Source: Acytostelium subglobosum LB1 (taxonomy: Eukaryota > Evosea > Eumycetozoa > Acytosteliales > Acytosteliaceae). From it: 64,000 bases of DNA. The DNA is taken from positions 372,001 through 436,000 of the forward strand of contig NW_012236524.1 of the NCBI RefSeq assembly GCF_000787575.1, in the 5' to 3' direction. Of this stretch, positions 1-11,753 are shown piece after piece. Under the pieces are notes generated by a model. It had not been told where the DNA came from. It searched no databases and saw nothing but the letters and a program-made list of their open reading frames with translations. The translations under genes were made by a program, and so were the position numbers. The number at the start of each line of letters is the position of its first letter. The first letter of the stretch is position 1.

Positions 1-570
1 GTACAGTGCGAATCGATTGAGATCCGTCGAGATGGTCAAGAACTTTGGGTCGAATGGTGTATCGGGTAGATTGTTTGTAAGTTTCATCGAGCAGTTAAAG
101 TCAGATGATGATCTAGATGATTGTGATGATTGTGATGATGATTGTGATGATGATGTTGCCGCTGATGATGAAGATGGTCTCTTATGTTGTTGTTGTTGCT
201 GTGACGATGATGATGTTGAAGTAGACTCTCTTTCTCTCTTTCTTGAGTCATTGTTTGCATTGCTACTGCTGCTACTACTAGTATGTGAAGGTCTTGAGCC
301 ACTTGAGCTACCACCTGGGGCATGTCTACTGCTGCTGCTAGTATGGTGATTGTTATTTCCACTGTTACTGCTACTGTGATGTTGTTGTTGTTGCTGTGGT
401 AGTTGTTGTTGTCCTGTATTATGATGCTGCTGCTGCTGTTGTTGTGGATATTGCTGATGTGGTTGATGTTGATGTTGTTGATGTTGATGTTGTTGTACTA
501 TGCCATTGTTATATGAAGATGTAGTTGACGTCGATGATGTTGCATATGAAGGTGGTAGTGGATTTGACAT
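1..570 (-). CDS. paf1: PAF1 homologue, RNA polymerase II-associated factor 1 (5' part, cut by window edge)
   Basis: The 190 codons visible begin at the ATG at 570-568 and run off the left edge, so this is the N-terminal part only. The first ~155 residues are low complexity (Ser, Gln and His runs). They are followed by NNLPDTPFDPKFLTI and then DLNRFALY, which match the conserved start of the Paf1 family (human NTLPDIPFDPKF...). Paf1 is the core subunit of the nuclear PAF1 complex, which travels with elongating RNA polymerase II and supports H2B ubiquitination and H3K4/K36 methylation. The Q/H/S-rich leader ahead of the core is a typical dictyostelid addition. It is transcribed away from the hydrolase gene at 875, with about 300 bp of shared upstream DNA. 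The family call rests on the short conserved block, which is distinctive. Confidence 0.85.
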   Translation of the reverse strand, partial: MSNPLPPSYATSSTSTTSSYNNGIVQQHQHQQHQHQPHQQYPQQQQQQHHNTGQQQLPQQQQQHHSSSNSGNNNHHTSSSSRHAPGGSSSGSRPSHTSSSSSSNANNDSRKRERESTSTSSSSQQQQQHKRPSSSSAATSSSQSSSQSSQSSRSSSDFNCSMKLTNNLPDTPFDPKFLTISTDLNRFALY

Positions 571-874
571 GATTGATTGATTGATTATCGATATCACTAC
601 TATTGTATGTTTTAATGATTGATTGATCGATACTGTATGATGATTATTGATTGAATTGAATGAACAAAGTCACCAAATCATGTGAAGCAAATGTTTCAAA
701 AGACTTTGAGAACTTCATCCACATGACCAAAGTTGTCAACACCTCGAGCCAACCTATTTTTGGAAATAATAATAATAATAATTTATTCACAGTAGCAATA
801 AACAATACTTCCCCTCTTAACAAGAATCATTACTTTAAATCAATCATCTTACCAATTAATAATAATAATAATAA
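571..874. promoter_or_regulatory. Divergent promoter region, PAF1 / hydrolase
   Basis: Shared upstream spacer between two genes read outward. It is AT-rich, with TGAT repeats at 571-660 and AAT runs at 766-781 and 858-873. An 82-codon open frame at 660-908 is mostly Asn and overlaps the hydrolase start in another frame; I do not regard it as a gene. No specific factor site was recognised. Confidence 0.5.
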
Positions 875-1774
875 ATGGAATCACATATTAATGTTAAAGA
901 TATTTTAATCAAGACTGATAATGTTGAATTGGAAGGAATACTATCAATACCTAAGGATCCAATAGGTATAATATTGTTTTCTCATGGTAGTGGATCAAGT
1001 AGATTTAGGTAAATTTATATCATATTATAAGTTTATAAGTCAATCAATTAACTTACATCTCTTTATAATCATTATAAATTCGACATCCAATATAATGTAG
1101 TCCTAGGAATCAATATGTCTCCAAAGTATTCCAACAATGTAACTTTGCAACATTACTATTCGATCTAATGACTGCTCCAGAGGAAGAGTTGGACAACCAT
1201 ACTGGAGAGTTAAGGTTCAATCTAAACTTCTTGGCCAAAAGGATCATAGGTGCAACTAACTGGATACAGTCTAATCCAGTTCTAAAGGGTAACTATATGG
1301 TATCATGATGTAAGTCAAAGAGATACAAACTTACTAACATATTCAATCGACGACAAAGACCTTCAAATTGGATTCTTTGGTGCAAGTACTGGAGGTGGAG
1401 GTGCATTGTTATCTACTTGCTTATTGGCACCAACAACCAAAGTGTTCGCGGTAGTATCGAGAGGAGGACGTCCTGATATGGTCGGTGAACACTTGAAGGA
1501 TATAGCGACTCCTACTTTGTTGGTTGTCGGTGGTAATGACACTGATGTACTACGTATGAATAGAGTTGCTTTGCAACAAATGGTAAAGTGTCCTACTAAG
1601 CAACTTGTTGTCATACCAAATGCATCACATCTATTCCCCGAGCCTGGATGTCTTGAACAAGTTGCCACCATCTCGAAACAATTCTTCTTGGATCAGATCA
1701 AGACCATGGGAGGAGACACTCATTCAACAACATCTGGTGTTGCCAAGGGTGTTGTTGGAATCGCAATGCAATAA
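875..1774 (+). CDS. Alpha/beta hydrolase (dienelactone hydrolase-like)
   Basis: Three exons, 875-1008, 1101-1288 and 1359-1774, joined through GT-AG introns, give 245 residues with consistent phase. The protein opens with a beta strand and IILFSHGSGSSR, the oxyanion-hole region. The second exon carries RNQYVSKVFQ and ATLLFDLMTAPEEE, and the third the nucleophile elbow GFFGASTGGGGAL (Ser in GASTG). Later come LLVVGGNDTDV, the likely acid Asp, and NASHLFPEPG with the catalytic His, so the triad looks intact. This arrangement is known in dienelactone-hydrolase-type proteins, in bacteria often fused or adjacent to phosphoribosyltransferases. The substrate is unknown; no signal peptide is seen, so the protein is probably cytosolic. 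It faces the ODC gene tail to tail, about 190 bp apart. Confidence 0.8.
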
Positions 1775-1966
1775 CAGACAACTACAAGTCATCAATGAAA
1801 GGTAGTAATAGTAGTATTAAGAGTTGTTGATTTATGCTGATTGAGACGGCAAGGTTGTTGTCTTGCTGGCTTGCATTGCTGCTGTTATTGCTTTTGTTAT
1901 CGCTTGCCACACTGCTGATTGGTTGGCTTGCTGACTGTCAATTGCAATCGAGGCTGCTAGAAATGC

Positions 1967-3585
1967 TTAATAGTCTGGATCAACATGCGAACAGTAGTAG
2001 TAAACTGGGGGTGGGACGAAACCGTTGAAGGAGCTGGCCGAGGCGGTGGTGTAGGCTCCCATGTCTGGGAAGTAGAGCCAGTCGCCAATCTTGAGCTCGG
2101 GGATCTGGACGTCACGCGAGATGACATCGACAGAGTCGCAGGTTGGTCCAAAGAGTGTGCAGGGAGTTGGGGCCTTGGTCGAAGGCTTCAAGAGCACGGG
2201 GGTGGGCTTGGCGTGGTCGAACTGAATGTTGTTGAAGGAGCCGTAGACACCATCGGCCAGGTAGTAGTTGTACTGACGCATGTTGTTCGAGGTACGGCGT
2301 GGGTGCTGGCGGTTGTCCTCCTGCTTGATGATACGCTTGGAGATGACAGTGACGGCGAGTGTGTGGGACATGGCGGCAAAGTATCTGCCTGGCTCGGCGA
2401 TGATTCTGACGTCTGGGGCAAAGAGCTCGGCGGTCTTCTTGCGGATGACCTCTGTGAACTTGGTAAGCAGCTCGTCGTTGGAGCCAGAGAAACCGCCACC
2501 AATGTCGACCAACTTCAAGTCCATGCCGTGCTCCTTGGCCATGTCGAACACCTTCTTCACCATGGTGAGGGCATCATCGTAGGCGATGGCGTCGAAGCAG
2601 CCACTGCCAACGTGGAAGCTGACGCCAACCACCTTGAGGTTCATCTCCTTTGCCATCTCCAAGAGGTCGGCACAGTCATCGATGTGCACACCAAACTTGG
2701 TTCCGAATCTCATCAGAGACTTGCTGTCGTCTGGTGCAATTCTGAGCACCAACTCAGCCTCTGGGAAGTACTTCTCGATCTTCTCCATCTCGCTGACATT
2801 GTCGAATGTCATCAATCTAACATTGTGAGCACGAGCAAACTAGTTGATTGTGATTCGTTATGTTAGTATGTGTGTTCTGTTGTGATCATGTGATCACGTG
2901 ACGAGTCACCTACCTTGAGAGCACTGATCTGCTTGCATGGGTTAGCATAGATGATGCGAGATGGGTCGACACCGAGGGACATGACAGACTCGATCTCATT
3001 GCGACTGGCACAATCGAAGCTTGAGCCCAAGGCCTCCAAAACCTTCAAGATACCCATGGTTGGGTTGCACTTGACGGCGTAGTATGGAGTGACACTTGGC
3101 AGATGTCTCTTCCACTTTTGCCACTGTCTAATGATCACTCCAATGTCTGTGAGATACAAATGATTAGTATGATTAACTCAATCAATCAATCATCCAATAA
3201 TACATACCAGCAACAAAGAATGCATCTCTGTCACTCTTGTCCAAGAGCGAGGTGATAAGCTCCTGGATTGAGATCTCAGCAGGCCATGACTTGACGTCCA
3301 ACTCCTTCTTGATCAACTCCATCTTCTCTTGGGCAGGTGTTGAGGCAGCCCTATTAACCATTCAATTGAATGAATGTAATGTGGTGCGATGTTGTAGTGT
3401 TGGTCATTGACTGTCTTTCTATCTATCACCTGTCTGTCTGCCTGCCTGCGTCATCGTTCGTCGTCTTTGTCGTCGATGGTGATGATGGTGGGCCATTATA
3501 ATACATACGACTCCTTCACCTTCTTTACAACGTGCTCCTCTGGGTTAACTCCATTGTCAGTCTCTGGTTCGTTTCTCTTTGACAT
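1967..3585 (-). CDS. odc: Ornithine decarboxylase
   Basis: Four exons (3585-3509, 3350-3208, 3146-2914, 2839-1967) give 441 residues; all splice phases agree. ODC is the PLP enzyme that makes putrescine from ornithine, the entry step of polyamine synthesis, and acts as a cytosolic homodimer. Visible signatures are PYYAVKCNP (PLP lysine about residue 99), SFHVGSGC, the glycine loop DIGGGFSGS, EPGRYF, YLADGVYGSFN, GPTCDSVD (catalytic Cys about 385, contributed across the dimer) and YFPDMGAYT. Length is close to the usual ~420-460. The mammalian C-terminal PEST tail is absent: the protein ends VPPPVYYYCSHVDPDY. A charged leader of ~45 residues precedes the barrel. The upstream spacer holds a cluster of hairpins described separately. 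Confidence 0.95.
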
Positions 3586-4388
3586 TGTTCGTTCGTTCTT
3601 TCGTTCGTTCGTGTTTTCTAGACGGTTTGTTTGATAAACTAACTTTACTATATATATATATATTATTGTTTGTTAATACAAATACAAATACAGTAATAAT
3701 GATAAAGAGTGAATAAGTAAGTAAGTAGTGAGTAAGCTTCAGTTGAACATCAAATAACTTACGAGTATGTGTGTATGTTGTTGATAAAGGGAAGGAAGGC
3801 AACAAACACAATGAAGTCGAAATATTGAAGTTAAGTGAGTGGGCTGAGAGAAACAAAAAAAACAAGTGTGTGCGGGCTAATGGAGTGGAGGATCATCTGC
3901 GGTCACAGTCGTTCGTGATACCCCCTACGACCTCCTTTTGGAGGACTTCCAGCCAGCTTAAACCAGATGGTATTCTTTCTTGAATACCTGGGCGCATCAT
4001 TAATTAAGTTGTAATGGTACCAGGATAGTGATCGATCATTTATTTACAACCTGGATAACCTTCGGTTTATACCGACGTTGTGTCTGTCAGAGTACTCTGA
4101 GTCCAATCATTTGACAAAGACATTCATCTTGCGATCAATGTTTGTGAACCATTTCCTTGCACAGCATGTCCAAAACATAAGTATCAGTATGTCCTTCTCC
4201 AATGTACAATTGATCAAATGAAGGAAATGTGATAATCGTTTATCCTTGTCATCCTCTATTATTGATCTTAATCCATAGAATGCCTTGGTTTTGCTGTTGA
4301 TTGATTGATTGATTGATTGATTGATCAGGTGGGTCAGTGTGAGTGATTGAGTGATCGGAATGATTCCAGAGTTGGATTGCTCGACAAC
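3586..4388. other. Spacer between ODC and folliculin, with a hairpin cluster
   Basis: About 800 bp upstream of ODC and downstream of folliculin. The part near ODC is AT-rich with TATATA and GTAAGTAA-like runs. From about 3930 to 4100 several inverted repeats follow one another, unlike the rest of the spacer (see findings). A TGAT repeat lies at 4296-4323. No protein-coding frame here looks real. Confidence 0.5.
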
Positions 4389-6227
4389 CTACTTTATCCA
4401 CTCTTCCTTGAGTGTTAGGATATGCATTCTTTCAGCTTGAGGCGATAGGTTTTGTTTCAGGATGGTCTCAATGCCAGCGCCAAAGCTGGATGGATATCTT
4501 GGTCCACTGAACGATATATCAATGTTTGATGGTGATGATCTAAAGCTGTCATATTCAGGGTCGTCCTCTGATATGTTATAGTCTGTTGTGTTTGATTATG
4601 AGTGTTAGTCCATGTCCAAGTCCATGTCCATGGATATCCATGATGACTTACAATCAATTTCAATCAATGCCACTACATCCCTTTCGACATGAAGTGGGAT
4701 GGTGGCATTGGGACTGAGACCAAGTATGTTGCACTCCCAGATCTCCCTGAATGTCTCGGAGTAGTAACATATTGAAGCGCACTCTCTTGGTATGAGTTGT
4801 TTGAGTGCGTCGATGAGTGATGCGACGAGGGGTCGCGAATGACCACGCACAATCACCTGATTGCCAATGATTGTGTTGTATATCAGTGCTGATGTACTGC
4901 TCTCGCCAATGATTCGACTGACCTGGCCGAGCGACTCGACCAACTCTGTGCCCATGCCCATGCCCAGCGATTGGTTCAACTTTTGTGTGAGCAATGTGTG
5001 CATGTCGTTGTGTTGGCGCGAGGATGAAGGTGCCTGGAGGAGGTGTCGGTCGCCAATGATGTACTCTTGCTTCAGGTGATGGATCAGCTCAGTGTGGGCC
5101 TCGAGCACGGGTGGTGGATTCTGGATGAGGTAGTACTTGAGGTGGCAGTTGGACAGTATCTGTGTAAAGGTCACGTGCAGCCTGCTAAAGAAGAGTGGGT
5201 CTTCGATGAGATCGGTGAAGGACCGCAGTGGGGCGGCACGTCCGCGTCTGGCCATCGCCATTTGATTGTGTGTGTTGCTGGCCAACTCGCGCTCAAACAC
5301 AATGTTGGCACGCTTCTTCATCTCGTCGGCGATTGATCGAAAGCAGCTGACCACCCAGCCAAAGTAATGTACTAGACATGAAGCCTCGCCAATAAGGAAC
5401 AACAGACCATACCAACGTGATGTGCCACGCGCCTTACTATCATTGATCTTGAACATGTAGCTGAGGAAGTATCCGTCGCTGGTGCCGATGAACACGGGGC
5501 CCTCGCGACCGGGCACTCTCTCGCAGGACAACGATCGCACACATGCATTACGCAGATGTCCATACGAGTTGTTTGAAGGCTGATGAGTGCTGACGTAGAA
5601 TAGGTTCGGGTTCAGATTGTCCTGCGACACCAAGCCCGTGCCATACGGCAGTGATGCGCACATTGGGCATCTAGTAGCAGTTGGTATTGGGGATGGCGTG
5701 TGTGCGTGATCATGGTCTCCATGATCCTGGTCATGATCACTGGAGTGCTGTGTCGTTGAAGTTGGAATGAGTACGGAGTGTGTCTTGAAGGCTGAGGTGG
5801 AAGTTGGGATGGGGAGTGTGGGGGTTGAGTCGCCACTTCCATTTTGGCTGCCAGTAGTTGTTGGCACGTCCACTGGTGTCGTCGGCATTGAAAATAGCTC
5901 GGGCAACGTCACTGTTGTCGTGGTCGATGTGGTTGTTGATGTTGTGGCCTGCTGCTGTTGATGTTGCTGTGTTGGAGTATCTGAGCGCGGAGGAGATGTT
6001 GATCCAGTTTCGCCAGGTAGTGTAGCGGGCGTTGTATGATTGGAGTAGAATGAAGATGATGCGGTACCTGTTACCGCCTCATCCTTCTCACGAGACTCTG
6101 CAGACGTTGGATGTATATACTCAATCTGAGTGGTGAACACTACTGAAGGTCCATGTGTATCGCAAAAGTGTGTCAGCACCAATGACGATGAGTGATTGGT
6201 ACTTGGCAATGCCACTGTTAATGTCAT
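4389..6227 (-). CDS. Folliculin (FLCN/Lst7) homologue
   Basis: Exon 1 (6227-4652) and exon 2 (4582-4389) give 589 residues. The N-terminus has LTHFCDTHGPSVVFTTQ, matching the start of the folliculin longin domain. A Ser/Thr/Gln-rich insert of ~110 residues follows, then a CPMCASLP zinc-like pair and the family core: ACVRSLSCE, PGREGPVFIG, DSKARGTSRWYGLL and ADEMKKRANIVFE. The rest corresponds to the DENN part. Folliculin with FNIP is a GAP for Rag GTPases at the lysosome and links nutrient state to TORC1. The short last exon encodes DYNISEDDPEYDSF and ends with EEWIK, extending the protein past the in-frame stop that would be read if the intron were retained. Family identity is clear; no FNIP partner is in this window. 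Confidence 0.9.
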
Positions 6228-6837
6228 TATTTTTATTTATTTGTATATCTATTTATCTTTATCTGTTTGATTATATGTATCTTGGAACATTCCCATTCGA
6301 CTGAATGAATGACTGACAGAATACCTGCTCAATTGACAATCAACAACCATGCGACATTGCTGGCCTTTGAGGCCCAAACCCACAAAGTCTGCAAACATCA
6401 AAAAAAATCAAACAATCAATCAAACAACACACAAGCTGAGCTGTGGATGGATTGATGGTCCAGCAGCCACACACATTCGTGTTTTTTTGATCAAAGTGAT
6501 TGGATCATAATGGGCATCACAACACAAAACAAACGCATTTAATGACCATTGCAGGAATGGTCGTCATAAGCATGACATGATTATCTAGATAACATTGACA
6601 CATGAAGCATAACTTAGGAGTGTGGATTCGGTGTCAAAGGGCGAACGAACGACGAAAGACAGACTGAACAGTCATAGGGTTTTATACATTCTTGTGTTTG
6701 TTGAGTTGGTTGTTGAGTTGGTTGTTGGTTGGTAAAGTGGAAGGTTGGTGTTGGGAGAGTTGGAAGTTGATTGTTGATTGGCTGGCTAAGCTTGTTGTTG
6801 GTTGCTGTAATCTATGTTTGTTTTTTGTTTTAAATCT
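6228..6837. other. Spacer: folliculin promoter side and 3' region of RanBP gene
   Basis: About 600 bp. The side near 6228 is AT-rich and would contain the folliculin promoter. The part 6690-6800 is a GTTGGTTG/TTGGTTGGT-rich stretch that would be 3' of the Ran-binding protein gene. I see no gene and no convincing RNA element. Confidence 0.4.
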
Positions 6838-7787
6838 TTACTCCTTCTTGGCAAGAAGCTCCTTCATCTCGGTCTGACATGACTCGAAGCTAGTCTTGAA
6901 TGCTTGGGCATCTGTTTTTGAATGATTGTTTGATTGATTGATTAATTGATTGAGTGTGAGGCAGTTAGTGACCTACTTCTGATGGTCGATACATTGAATC
7001 GACTTGAATAACATACTCTCTGCTGAAGCGAAACGAATGGCGAAAGTCTCCTCGACACCCTCTGGGTGATCCTCATCTGAGAAGTCCTTTGGGCACTTCC
7101 AAACCCATGACTTGTCATTACCAGCATTGACCTCCAACTTCAGAATTGGTGAAACTAAGTATATCGATCCATCGAATGATTGTTATGAAGTTTCATTGAA
7201 TGATCGAATGATCGAATATATGATTGAATGATTGAATGTTAGTTGAACTGTTCGTCGCTGACACATCACATTGATCTCTCTTCGAATATTCTGAATATCT
7301 TACCGTAATGATTCAAACAAACTTTGAAGACCTTCTCTCTTCTCATGATAATTCTAATCTTGCCATTCTCCTTGTGCTTCAGGAGCTTGACCTGTCCAGT
7401 GCCTCGCTCATTCCACTGTGGCTGTGGGTCGGTGACGAATCTGAACAACTTTGCTCTCATTTCGAATACAACATCCTCGTCCTCCTCGTTGGTCTTGACC
7501 TCGACCTTGTTCAGGTTGAGCTTTGGTGCAAACTCGACGTTTGGCTCGTGATCTGGCGCGTTGGCCTCTGAATCGTTGGTGGTGGAGGTGGACTCCTCAG
7601 ACTGGGTAGTAGTCGAGGTTGTTGGTGATGTAGTGGTGTTGGTTGCTGGAGCTTGACCAAACGATGTGAATGTGCTTGTAAATGATGATCCAAAGATTGA
7701 CTTTGGCTTCTCCTCTGTAGTAGTGGCTGGGGCTGGAGCTGGAGTAGTCTCAGTAGCTGGGGTAGTGGTTTTCTCGGTCTCTGACAT
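6838..7787 (-). CDS. Ran-binding protein 1-like (RanBD)
   Basis: Three exons (7787-7304, 7154-7017, 6911-6838) give 231 residues with matching phases. Residues 1-95 are Thr/Pro/Ala-rich with [12 protein letters not shown], an FG-nucleoporin-like stretch. The Ran-binding domain follows: [45 protein letters not shown], then in exon 2 [19 protein letters not shown] and [11 protein letters not shown], and in exon 3 [10 protein letters not shown]. RanBP1 binds RanGTP and, with RanGAP, releases it from export complexes on the cytoplasmic side of the pore. The domain is complete. The leader is longer than in animal RanBP1, so it could equally be a small Nup50/Yrb2-like protein; the FG-type segment leaves that open. 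Confidence 0.88.
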
Positions 7788-8743
7788 TGTGTATTGATTG
7801 ATTGTTTAGAATGATAAGAATGATTGATTGATGATTGATTAAGTATAATGAAGTAATAGAGAAAAGGGATACAAGGTGTGTGGGGATGACATTGACATCT
7901 CTCTCGTGCACTCTCTCTCCCCCACCTCAACCAATCCTTGAAATTCAAATTTAATTCAATTAAATCTTATCTAGTGTGTCATAATGAAGTTCATGACGAT
8001 GTGGTGCCTTGTTTGGAACACGTCAGGACCACCAGTGATCAATCTGATTGTTTGAAACATTTCAAACAACATTGGTAATACTCTTGTTGATCTGTTATAA
8101 TATATATATCCAGTTTGTACTTCTATACATTGATTATCAACAACAAAAATATTGAATCAAATGAATGATTGATAGTTGACCATGGTCATCAATAATGATG
8201 TGGACACCACATCATTCAATCAATCAATCAGCTGACATTAATTCATACCTAAGGTTAGGAGTGAAAGTATTCTTATTAATATTATGTGGATCTTTGTGTT
8301 TGGTGTTGTGGGGGAGCAAGAAAGCAATGTTTGTGTGTGAATGATCCAGTGTTCCAAGGGTCACCTCATCTCTGAGATCTTTGTTTTTGTGATCACTGAA
8401 ACAAACACACAAGTTGTGTTGGATGTGGGGTTTCATCATTCTCCATACGCATAACCAGCATCATCACCAACCATCCACATCTAAAGTTCATTTGTTTATA
8501 CCATACCACATAATAATATCATACTTATATCTATCTATAGCTTGTACTTGGACAAAACAATCAAGGACTCGAGTCATCATCAATCTATTTAATTAGCATA
8601 AGCATCATTCATTCATTGATTGATATACACACGCTCAACATATTCATAAGCAACAACAACAGCGCAAACAAACCAAACTTAAGGATATTTCAACAACAAC
8701 TGTAACATATAACAATATACATATATAACAAGTAGTAATAATA
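7788..8743. promoter_or_regulatory. Divergent upstream region, RanBP / F-BAR genes
   Basis: Nearly 1 kb between two outward-reading genes. It contains AT-rich stretches, TCAATCAATC repeats (8216-8230) and two inverted repeats at 8001-8032 and 8048-8069 reported under findings. The final 60 bp before the F-BAR start carry CAACAAC and ATATATAAC runs typical of dictyostelid leaders. No gene was recognised. Confidence 0.45.
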
Positions 8744-10408
8744 ATGAGTTATTCGACAGACTTGTTGGATGGCTTTGACAACCTTTACAAGAGGACTGAG
8801 GGTGTCCTCAAGTGTAACTTGGAAATGTCCAACTTTTTCAAGAAGTTATCCGCTCTCGAAGCAGAGTACTCAAAGGCCATGCTCAAACTGGTCAAGTCAA
8901 CTGGTCAGAAGAAGCTAATGTCTAATCCATTCTTGGATGGGTAAGTTAGTCAGTCAGATGATATCATTCGATCAATCATTCAATCTCAATTACTCATTCA
9001 TTCAATCAATCAAACAACAACAACAACAACAACAACAATAGATCACTCAAAGAGGCATGGAGAATATCATTGAATGAGATGGAAGTTGTTGGAAATCAGC
9101 ATGCTACGTTCTCCAATGCGAGCAATGAGTTGTCCAACTCAATCGAAAAGATGGTCAAGGACAAGGAGAATCATAGGAAGAAGGTATGTCCAATGTGTCT
9201 CACATCCAATCAACATCACATCATCCTAACAACATTGTACACACTATCAGCTGACAGCGGATGGCCAGAAGTTGACCAAGGATATGAAGACACAATTGGA
9301 TTTGTTGACAAAGGCAAAGATGAACTATCATAAGTTGTCAAAGGAGGCAGAGTTGGCACAGACTACATTGACAAAGGGTCAGGCCGATCCAAAGATGAAG
9401 CAGGACAAGGTCAGTCAGCTGAGTGTCAAGGCCACACAGGCATCGGAGAAGGCCAATCAGGCCGACCAGGAGTACAGAGAGTGTCTGTCCGTCACAAACA
9501 GCAAGCAGAACGATTACTACGCCAATGAAATGCCGTTGCTGCTCAAGGAATTCCAGACATTCGAGGAGGATCGCATCATGAACACAAAGGAGACAATGAC
9601 CAGGCTGGCCATGTCCGTCAAGGAGATTCCACCCATCGTGTCACACGCCGCTGACGGTGTGCAGCAGGCTGCCGAACAGATAGACAAGGATCAGGACATC
9701 AGACAATGGGTCGCAGAGAACAAGACCAACATCACTCCTCCAGGTCCCATCGACTATCATCCATTCGAGGGTGAGCCTCAGTCCTCTGCCTCACCATCCA
9801 ACCTCAGAGTTGGAACATATAAAGCACCTGTAACACAATCAAAGGTAAACAAATGGCATGGCTATGAGTCTGGCGCGACGACCCACTGACTCACTTCAAT
9901 CAATTTATAGGAATGGGGACTGACTCCAAGAGACTCATCATTGTCTCAGGAGCAGAAGATCCAGAAGTTGGAGTCACAGATGACAGAGATATCAAACACG
10001 ATCAAACTGGAGATTCAGGCGAGAGCTGGAATTGAGAAGTTGATCCAGTTCTATCATAATGATCCAAAGGAGCAGAAGAAGGCAGAGAACGAGCTGGGAG
10101 AGGCAGACAAGAAGATCAATATGCTGAAGGACAATCAGAGAATGATCTCTGGACAACTGGAGGAGTTTGGCCGCGCGTCGTCTGGCGGCGGCGAATGGAA
10201 CGGCTCGGGCGGCGCCACCGGCAGTGTAAAGGTGGTGCGTGTCCGCGGCATGTACGACTACGAGGCATCGTGTGACACCGAACTCAGCTTCAAGGAGGGC
10301 GACATCCTGACGGTGTCCGAGCAGGACTCGAGTGGATGGTGGTTCGCCGAGTTGAACGGTGCCACTGGCTTTGTCCCTCAGAACTATGTCGAGGAGATAA
10401 GGGAATAA
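8744..10408 (+). CDS. F-BAR and SH3 domain protein
   Basis: Four exons, 8744-8940, 9042-9183, 9251-9844 and 9911-10408, give 476 residues; phases agree. The N-terminal ~265 residues form an FCH/F-BAR module (LLDGFDNLYKRTEGVLK, FFKKLSALEAEYSKAMLKLVKS, later PLLLKEFQTFEEDRI). A linker and a second helical region (EQKIQKLESQMTEISNTIKL), resembling an HR1 coiled coil, follow. The C-terminus is an SH3 domain (GMYDYEASCDTELSFKEGD, SSGWWFAELNGATGFVPQNYVEEI) with the usual ALYDY, WW and Pro-Asn-Tyr landmarks. This order is that of the Toca/CIP4 and Bzz1 class, which bends membranes and recruits WASP/Arp2/3 activators. That role here is inferred from the family. Confidence 0.92.
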
Positions 10409-10577
10409 TAGTCAACCAACTACCGACGACCTATAGCCTTCGCTCAAAGACTGATGAAGGAGTTTGGTTCATTGCCATCTCTATAAATAACATCACTCTC
10501 TCTTGTACACGATAGATAACACATAATGTTGATGATATGTGATTGATGATATATCATCATTATTATTATTATAATTA

Positions 10578-11545
10578 TTATTTGTTTGATCTTCTTCCAC
10601 CTCCACCTCCTCCTCCATTGCCAGCTGCTGGGCCTTCCTCGCCTCCACCTCCAGCACCCATAACAAGGTTAAGTACAGTTATAATGACCAATGGGAGTAC
10701 ATAGTACCACTATATTATCATGTTGTGATTGGACTCGATCAGTACTTGATTGATTGATGAATGATTGAATGGAATGAATGAATGGAATGAATGAATGATC
10801 AACTTACATATTTCTGGAGGAATGACTTCTCGCCAGCTTCTTTCTCCTGCTCTGATACTGGTGGTTCAATCGCTGGCCTGAAGTTTGGTTGAAGATGGTT
10901 AGGTATGAGGTCGAGGTATACAAAGGCTGCGTACTTACTTCTGTGCCATATGAGCAATGTCGATAGAGACAAAGATGTTGTTGGTGGATGGATCAAAAGT
11001 GTCTGCGATTGAAGCAGGTGGCTGTGTGATGTGATAGCTGCAACCTTCCAGATTCAGACTGATGGCATTCAAATGCAACTTCAGTCTCTCATAAGTCAAC
11101 TGTGTATTGTTCAATACACTTCTTGGGATTGAGCATATAATAGGTATACTATCCTTATTATTCTGTATCTGTTGATCACTTGTAATCTTTGTTGTGAATA
11201 TAGCATTGTTCAATTGATGCTTCTACACATGTGATGTAATGTGTTAGTGTCGACGAGAGTTGTTGACAATGAATGACATTGACGTTGACATACCTGTCTG
11301 TTCTCAATAGTAAGATGAGAGCATGTTGAAGTGAATGCTTGCTTTGTATGATTAGAGTCTATATCTATATAGTTCTGTGGCAGTAATCTAGGTTTGAATA
11401 CAACAGTACATCTACTTTTATGTTGATCAACACCTTGATATATAGTATAAGTTATATCCTTTACATTATGTAATGTTGATGAATCAACAACATTAACTAT
11501 TGTCACTATCAACAATATAGATAGTATATAATTCATCATCTTCAT
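10578..11545 (-). CDS. emc10: EMC10, ER membrane protein complex subunit 10
   Basis: Four exons (11545-11294, 11222-10939, 10877-10808, 10709-10578) give 245 residues. The start at 11545 was chosen because it places a signal peptide (MKMMNYILSILLIVTIVNVV) at the N-terminus; an in-frame ATG 45 codons upstream would bury it. The lumenal part ends with PPVSEQEKEAGEKSFLQKYW, followed by one membrane helix (WYYVLPLVIITVLNLVMG) and a Gly-rich tail ending GGGRRSNK. The KSFxxKYW-TM-Gly-rich ending is the EMC10 hallmark. EMC10 is a lumenal/peripheral subunit of the complex that inserts tail-anchored and multipass proteins into the ER. The first half is divergent, so the call rests mainly on the C-terminal third. 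Confidence 0.8.
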
Positions 11546-11753
11546 TGTACCTTGTATCTCTATCTCAATGAATGATTGAATTAATGAGCCACAAGTGAAC
11601 ATCGACCCAAAGTCAAACAAGTTGTTCAAATTGAACCCCAACCCTGATGATGACTCATGAAAGGGCATGTTCACATTCATTCATCTTCAATCAATCAATC
11701 AACTCAATCAATCATATACATATATATATATATATACATATACTTAAGTAACA

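Noticed and set aside
1985-2866. A 293-codon open frame on + over the ODC last exon
   Set aside because: It is the antisense shadow of the GC-rich ODC exon; its translation is a Gly/Val/Asp mix without a domain, while the minus strand encodes a full enzyme.
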